Assembly (NCBI GenBank): GCA_902363145.1
Contig: CABIZB010000012.1
Location: 1-18,989, forward strand
DNA: 18,989 nucleotides
Direction of reading: 5' to 3'
DNA from: Oscillospiraceae bacterium
GTDB lineage: Bacteria; Bacillota; Clostridia; Oscillospirales; Ruminococcaceae
Part shown: positions 15,228 to 18,989 of the stretch, piece by piece
Position numbering within the stretch: the stretch's first letter is position 1
Layout: the number at the start of each line of letters is the position of its first letter
The notes under the pieces: model-generated
Databases searched by the model: none
What the model saw: the letters and a program-made list of their open reading frames with translations, nothing else
What the model was told of the DNA's origin: nothing
Program-made: the position numbers and the translations under genes

Positions 15228-15593
15228 ATGGATAAGGAAGAGAAGCTTGCAAAAATTAAGGCCTATGAAAACAAGCTGAAACGTCAGTGCGCAGACATGG
15301 ACGCCAAGCGCAAGGAGATCGCAAAGGGTCTCTGCAAGGTAGCTGCATTTGAGTACGTGCAGGCGCTTGAACTGATGGACGACATCATCGAAAACGGCTG
15401 GGTGGAAATGTTTACTCAGAGCGAAAAGTTAGAGCCGTATGAGCGCACCCGTCCTGTGGTTGATGTGATGATGAAGCTTTTTGAGAAATATACCAAAAGC
15501 ATATCCCAGCTCAACAATATGCTGCCGCCATCATCGGCGTGCATAAAGAGCGATGACACGCTTTCGGCGTTTATTGCGTCAAGAAGAGATTAA
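15228..15593 (+). CDS. Helical protein resembling a P27-type terminase small subunit
   Basis: Product 121 residues from ATG 15228, AAGGGAATG upstream. An N-terminal coiled coil (EEKLAKIKAYENKLKRQ) is followed by a helix (AFEYVQALELMDDIIENG), then EMFTQSEKLEPYERTRPV and a C-terminal helix containing EKYTKSISQLNNMLP. This order, and the QSEK-x-EPYER and QL-x-x-(M/L)LP blocks, are like small subunits (P27 group) in Clostridia phages as I remember them. In those phages the gene normally precedes the large subunit. Here it lies between tape measure and distal tail genes. If the family call is wrong, it is a small helical tail-region protein of unknown role. Confidence 0.5.
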   Translation: MDKEEKLAKIKAYENKLKRQCADMDAKRKEIAKGLCKVAAFEYVQALELMDDIIENGWVEMFTQSEKLEPYERTRPVVDVMMKLFEKYTKSISQLNNMLPPSSACIKSDDTLSAFIASRRD

Positions 15594-15602
15594 CTGCGAA
15601 AT

Positions 15603-15656
15603 GCTCCTCCCCGTTTTATGTTATGATTAAATAAAACGGAGAGGAGCGATTTTTTT
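15603..15656 (+). terminator. Strong hairpin plus T-tract that also holds the next gene's ribosome binding site
   Basis: Arms 15603-15619 and 15631-15647 pair over 17 positions with one C-A mismatch around an 11-base loop. A run of seven T (15650-15656) follows, as in an intrinsic terminator. The 3' arm contains GGAGAGGAG, the only good ribosome binding site for the following gene, and the T-run contains the first two bases of that gene's TTG start. The structure could stop transcription in part, or hide the start site until it is opened. Confidence 0.7.
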
Positions 15657-16014
15657 GGCACTGCTCAAAATTGGCACCCTTGACCTATCGGAATACTGCG
15701 AAAAAGGCGACCTAAGCATAAACCGTACAGCGGTATATTCCAGCGGATTTGAGGGGCTGAACGGACAGAAATCAAAGGTCTTGCTGGGATACAAATATCA
15801 GATATCGGCGGCATTTACTGTTCCCGATGATGTCAAAAAGACTATCGAAAATGCCTGCAAGTCCGCTTCCGTAAACATAACATTCGGCGACACATCAGCG
15901 GACTTCAATGCGCCTGATTTTACGGCAAAGCTTGATTATGAGACATCTTCAGGCGTGTGTATGTGGACTGTAAACATCAGCTCGGTGTGCGATCTCGCCC
16001 CGAGCAGTCTTTAG
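15655..16014 (+). CDS. Distal tail (Dit-like) protein
   Basis: Product 119 residues starting at TTG 15655, with GGAGAGGAG 8 or so bases upstream inside a hairpin arm. The sequence opens LLKIGTLDLSEYCEKGDLSI and runs through YSSGFEGLNGQKSKVLLGYK and YETSSGVCMWTVNISSVCDL to the end. Proteins of this type occur after the tape measure gene in many Clostridia phages and match the belt domain of distal tail proteins that form the ring joining tube and tip. It ends CTT-TAG-C, a possible +1 frameshift site that would fuse it to the next frame. As a free protein it is complete and of ordinary length. Confidence 0.6.
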   Translation: MALLKIGTLDLSEYCEKGDLSINRTAVYSSGFEGLNGQKSKVLLGYKYQISAAFTVPDDVKKTIENACKSASVNITFGDTSADFNAPDFTAKLDYETSSGVCMWTVNISSVCDLAPSSL

Positions 16015-16015
16015 C
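16009..16015 (+). promoter_or_regulatory. Candidate +1 frameshift site (CTT TAG C)
   Basis: The Dit-like gene ends in the codons CTT TAG followed by C. A tRNA on CTT slipping one base forward would read TTT and continue with AGC ATA CCT in the frame of the hub gene, which is open from 15974 with no ATG, GTG or TTG before 16118. The same slip (CTT TGA C) makes RF2 from prfB. No strong Shine-Dalgarno-like stimulator is seen upstream, which weakens the case. Fusion product: 119 + 424 = 543 residues. Confidence 0.4.
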
Positions 16016-16117
16016 ATACCTTACGGGCTGATAATAGGCGGGCGGACATTCGGACCCGAAAAGATAAGCAATATCAGCATAAATAAAAGCCTTTCGGGGC
16101 TTGGCATAGGCAGCATA

Positions 16118-17287
16118 GTGACCCAGCAGCTCTCTGCCACCGTTTATGCGGATTTTCTGTTTAACGAGGGCGAAAGCGTTACGGTTGTGGGATTTGACGG
16201 ACTGCCGACATTTTTTATCGACAGCGAAAATCGCACCGAGTACACTGTAAGCATTACGGCATATGACCGATCACGCAAGCTGTCTCAGCCGTTTGACTAT
16301 TCGACGTTAAAAGACGGAGACAAGACAGATTCCAAAGGCGACCCCATTTATAAGGACATATCCGCCACTGAAATTTCCAATAAAATTGCTGCACAGTGTG
16401 GATTTTTAGGTGCATCGGGAATGACCGACCTGCTTGTGGGCAATGTCACTGCCAGCACATACAAGGGAGCAAGCTGCAACTCCATAATGGAAGCACTTGC
16501 GGGAGCATCCGGCTGTTTTGTGCAAAGCGGAAGTGATAACAGCCTTTGCTATCACAGAATAGGCGTGGAAACTTCTGCCGCAAGCTGCTCTAACCACAGT
16601 GCTATCATCGAATATCCCACAAGCAGCTACACGAGGCTTATCGTGACGGGTGACAGCTCAAACGTTTATGATAACGGCAGCGGTACCCCTGCAAGCATCA
16701 TCGAGCTGTCAAATACGCTTATAACGCAAGGAATAGCCCAGTCATTGGCTACAAGGCTGTTTGAGGGTGGTGCATACACATACAAGCCACTGAGCTTCAG
16801 CGCTGTTTTAGAGGGCAATATTGATCCATACGGCACGGCTATAGTCGGTGATAAATCCTACACAGTCACAAACATATCTATCAATCTTTGCGCTGACGGT
16901 GCGGTTGCGTCGCTGTCAACTCCACAGATGCCTGAAAGCTCGTCCGTTTATAATGACCTGCTGACCCGTGCCATAAATCAGCGGATAGCAGCTAACCGCA
17001 TTTATGGCTGCACGGAGATCACTGACCAGGGGCTGAAATTTGTAAGCGCTATTGAAAATTCCGATGAAAGTTCTAAAACCGAATACGGATTTGAAATGGC
17101 AGGAGAGGGTGTTGCCAGATTTGCGGGAGCTATCCTGAATGGCATGATGCCCACTGCGGTAAAAATTGCTGAGGACGGCAAAAGCCTCCGGGCGAACTAC
17201 AACGGCAAGATTTTTGAGTACGCCATTACTGAGGACAATGACGGCAACATTATTCCCACGACAAGCGAGGTGAGCGGCGATGGATGA
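16118..17287 (+). CDS. Baseplate hub / tail-associated protein, true N-terminus upstream
   Basis: The first canonical start is GTG 16118 (389 residues), but clear protein-like sequence continues upstream in frame: IPYGLIIGGRTFGPEKISNI at about 16016-16075, which looks like the usual first strands of hub proteins. The body has NEGESVTVVGFDG, then YTVSITAYDRSRKLSQPFDY (a hallmark of tail hub/Tal N-terminal domains), a repeat-like Ser/Thr-rich middle, and a C-terminal segment (FEMAGEGVARFAGAILNGM) like those of tip proteins. No lysozyme or peptidase motif is seen. The hub caps the tube and carries the fibres. The start is either a rare codon (CTG 16028 or ATA 16016), or translation enters by a frameshift. 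Confidence 0.65.
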   Translation: MTQQLSATVYADFLFNEGESVTVVGFDGLPTFFIDSENRTEYTVSITAYDRSRKLSQPFDYSTLKDGDKTDSKGDPIYKDISATEISNKIAAQCGFLGASGMTDLLVGNVTASTYKGASCNSIMEALAGASGCFVQSGSDNSLCYHRIGVETSAASCSNHSAIIEYPTSSYTRLIVTGDSSNVYDNGSGTPASIIELSNTLITQGIAQSLATRLFEGGAYTYKPLSFSAVLEGNIDPYGTAIVGDKSYTVTNISINLCADGAVASLSTPQMPESSSVYNDLLTRAINQRIAANRIYGCTEITDQGLKFVSAIENSDESSKTEYGFEMAGEGVARFAGAILNGMMPTAVKIAEDGKSLRANYNGKIFEYAITEDNDGNIIPTTSEVSGDG

Positions 17288-17945
17288 TATGATGTGGTAT
17301 TTGCTGGGGCTGGCGAATGGCAGAGGCGGAAAGGTCAACAAGCTGGATATGTGTGATTTGTTTGAGCAGCAGACACCAATTACTACAATATCGTTTTTCG
17401 GAGACTATTCCGCAAAACTGTGTATTATGCCGGATGGCACATATTACAATAGATATCGATATTATCAGGGCGCAGGTTATTCACCAGGTGAAGACTCACC
17501 GCCATTTGTTAGTCAAGATGTTCAACAGAAAGATTTTTGTTGCGGTATTTATCGTGGAACTACATTACTGTATTTAAATTATATAAATACGGCGCAGTCT
17601 AAAGTAATCTATAAATCGTGGGACAGTAGTGAGAACAAAGTATATACATCTGGTATTTATACGTATGAATGGGAAGATGCAAGTAAGATTGTAGCAAATA
17701 AAAACCTACAGCCAATGGGATATAATTGCACACTGCAATATCCATATAATTATCGCCAAATAACATATAACGTGAACGGCGAAATTACGGGTGATTATAC
17801 TGGCACGGGGACAACATATATCGGCTGTAATTTGACAGCGTCTGATTGCTATTACACACGATTTAAGGGCAATGATCTGACTAATCAAATGGATCTAATT
17901 ATCAACGATATTTATGCGGAATACCTGCGTACGCAAGCGACCTAA
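17280..17945 (+). CDS. Tail tip or receptor-binding protein of unknown family, A+T-rich
   Basis: Product 221 residues; ATG 17280 has GAGGTGAG 6-13 bases upstream and overlaps the hub gene by 8 bases. The first 25 residues (MDDMMWYLLGLANGRGGKVN) resemble short N-terminal attachment parts seen in Clostridia baseplate genes. The rest is unusually rich in Tyr, Asn, Thr and Gly (YYNRYRYYQGAGYSPG), in keeping with a beta-rich surface domain. From about 17340 G+C falls to 35-38 percent in three 60-base lines I counted, compared with about 50 percent in neighbours. This suggests exchange with other phages at a host-range locus. Function is inferred from position and composition. Confidence 0.65.
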   Translation: MDDMMWYLLGLANGRGGKVNKLDMCDLFEQQTPITTISFFGDYSAKLCIMPDGTYYNRYRYYQGAGYSPGEDSPPFVSQDVQQKDFCCGIYRGTTLLYLNYINTAQSKVIYKSWDSSENKVYTSGIYTYEWEDASKIVANKNLQPMGYNCTLQYPYNYRQITYNVNGEITGDYTGTGTTYIGCNLTASDCYYTRFKGNDLTNQMDLIINDIYAEYLRTQAT

Positions 17946-17962
17946 AGGAGGATTTGATTTAT

Positions 17963-18880
17963 ATGTCTATCAGTACAAGAGAAGCAACCGTTACGCTTAG
18001 CGGCGTGACAACCGTAACATTTGACCGCAGATATCCATATTTTGCGGTAAGAAACGATAGCAGCGCACCTGTGTACATTTCCACAGTAAGTGCGGATTGC
18101 ACAGCAGGTGCTGACGGCGTTGTTGCGGTGCCAAAAGACGGCAGCGTAGTCATTGCAAATTGCGGTGATATTTTCGGCGACGGCACACTGTACCTCAACG
18201 GCAGCGGGACTGTTACTATTATGGGGCAGTATGACGGTGGCAACCGTTTTAAGGTGGCACAGAAAGGGGGTGAGACGAGTAAAAATGGCGTACTGATCGG
18301 CGGCACTGTTTACACGGGCACGGAATATAACGAGCAGTCCAAACCGATAAGCGGTCTGAAAGATGAGCTGACAGAATATTGCGGCTTCGGCAGTGACGGC
18401 GATTTTATCCCCTGCAATGCGGACGGCACGCTGGGATTTACCATAACTTCAAACACTATCCAGCAAAATTATGGAGAGAGCAAAACAAAGGCTGACGAAT
18501 CCGACTTAGTATCAACGTATAGTATCATTTTGAAAAATGACAAAATCTTCGCCTTTAAACACGGTGAAAAAGAAATTTATGTTATCACTAAGGATACAAA
18601 TGGAAATCCTGTACTGTTTTGGTGCTGGAACAGCCAGTATATTATTACCAATCCTTCGGGTTCAACGGGATACATGGGTTATCTTGCCAAAAACAATGCC
18701 TCGTACAAGCATTATATCGTACCCATGTGCGATTTCCTTGCAGGAAATGAGATAGACGGGCTGTATCTTGTAGTTGCATCACCGTCAACAAGCTACACTG
18801 ATTATTTTGTCGATTTTGACGGAGGTATCTACCGATTTTTCGGGCAGGGCGGACATCAGTTTGCGGTGAAGGTAATTTAA
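17963..18880 (+). CDS. Tail fibre or baseplate protein with variable C-terminus
   Basis: ATG 17963 is chosen since AAAGGAGG (17944-17951) is 11 bases away; TTG 17954 would be only 2 bases away. Product 305 residues. Residues 1-100 form a compact beta domain (FDRRYPYFAVRNDSSAPVYI, then GTLYLNGSGTVTIMGQYDGG and FKVAQKGGE) that I recall as an attachment domain found alone or at N-termini in Clostridia phage tip proteins. The C-terminal two-thirds have no family I know (FWCWNSQYIITN, YFVDFDGGIYRFFGQGGHQF). G+C is 45-50 percent in the first part and 30-43 percent in counted lines from 18481 on. A receptor-binding role is likely for the C-terminal part. Confidence 0.65.
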   Translation: MSISTREATVTLSGVTTVTFDRRYPYFAVRNDSSAPVYISTVSADCTAGADGVVAVPKDGSVVIANCGDIFGDGTLYLNGSGTVTIMGQYDGGNRFKVAQKGGETSKNGVLIGGTVYTGTEYNEQSKPISGLKDELTEYCGFGSDGDFIPCNADGTLGFTITSNTIQQNYGESKTKADESDLVSTYSIILKNDKIFAFKHGEKEIYVITKDTNGNPVLFWCWNSQYIITNPSGSTGYMGYLAKNNASYKHYIVPMCDFLAGNEIDGLYLVVASPSTSYTDYFVDFDGGIYRFFGQGGHQFAVKVI

Positions 18881-18892
18881 GGAGGAATGAAA

Positions 18893-18989
18893 ATGTCAAT
18901 GAACATCAAAACATATGTATGCGCCATTATCGGCGCAATAGGCGGGGCTGTTTCGGCAGCCCTGGGCGGCTGGGACAATGCCATTATTA
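18893..18989 (+). CDS. Phage holin, N-terminal fragment (runs off the window)
   Basis: ATG 18893 lies 7 bases after GGAGG; ATG 18887 and 18899 are in frame. The 32 visible residues (MNIKTYVCAIIGAIGGAVSA then LGGWDNAII) match the start of the toxin-secretion/phage-lysis holin family, whose first membrane helix ends in LGGWD. Holins form pores that let the endolysin reach the wall. The endolysin gene is expected just beyond the window. Confidence 0.85.
   Translation, partial: MSMNIKTYVCAIIGAIGGAVSAALGGWDNAII

Noticed and set aside
1..18989. CRISPR array, tRNA or rRNA genes, insertion sequence, or a defence/anti-defence cassette
   Set aside because: No regularly spaced repeats, cloverleaf-like segments, transposase-like proteins or terminal inverted repeats were seen on reading both strands. 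The small unknown genes at 128-2232 could include anti-host proteins, but nothing in them shows it.

Overview
This window is the late region of a tailed phage or prophage with a long non-contractile tail (siphovirus, HK97-type head). All genes are on the plus strand, tightly packed, and often overlap by 1 to 14 bases. Start sites usually carry strong GGAGG-like ribosome binding sites. Together with TTG and GTG starts, mid-range G+C and protein styles typical of gut Clostridia prophages, this suggests a low-G+C Gram-positive host, probably Oscillospiraceae (Ruminococcus-like). The host call is inference. No integrase, tRNA, rRNA or CRISPR array is visible, so prophage versus free phage cannot be decided here.

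Layout. 1-2232: the tail of an early or accessory region, with a YopX-like C-terminus, a run of small zinc-ribbon and helix-turn-helix proteins, and small unknowns. 2225-4333: DNA packaging (HNH nuclease, terminase large subunit). 4334-4513: a non-coding gap with three hairpins, the last terminator-like, and a possible -10 box. 4514-7808: a Cys-rich protein, portal, ClpP-like prohead protease and major capsid protein. 7826-9171: connector, head closure, gp10-like and tail terminator genes. 9164-10306: major tail tube protein and a probable diverged paralogue. 10308-15210: tail assembly chaperone and a 1447-residue tape measure protein. 15228-15593: a protein resembling a P27-type terminase small subunit, out of its usual place. 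15603-15656: a strong hairpin plus T-tract whose T-tract contains the next start codon. 15655-17287: Dit-like distal tail protein and baseplate hub, joined by a possible +1 frameshift. 17280-18880: two tip or fibre proteins, partly A+T-rich. 18893-end: start of a holin.

How it works together. The terminase and HNH nuclease cut and pump DNA through the portal. The prohead protease trims the capsid protein, whose N-terminal coiled coil acts as built-in scaffold. The connector genes close the head, and the chaperone and tape measure set tail length while tube protein polymerises. The Dit/hub/fibre genes form the adhesive tip, and the holin starts lysis.

Most of the window is a conventional late operon and I see no defence system or other wholly new machinery. 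The points most worth a second look are the hub gene that has no canonical start but follows a prfB-like CTT-TAG-C; the terminase-small-subunit-like gene after the tape measure; the hairpin that combines terminator form with a sequestered ribosome binding site; and the tandem tail-tube paralogues.
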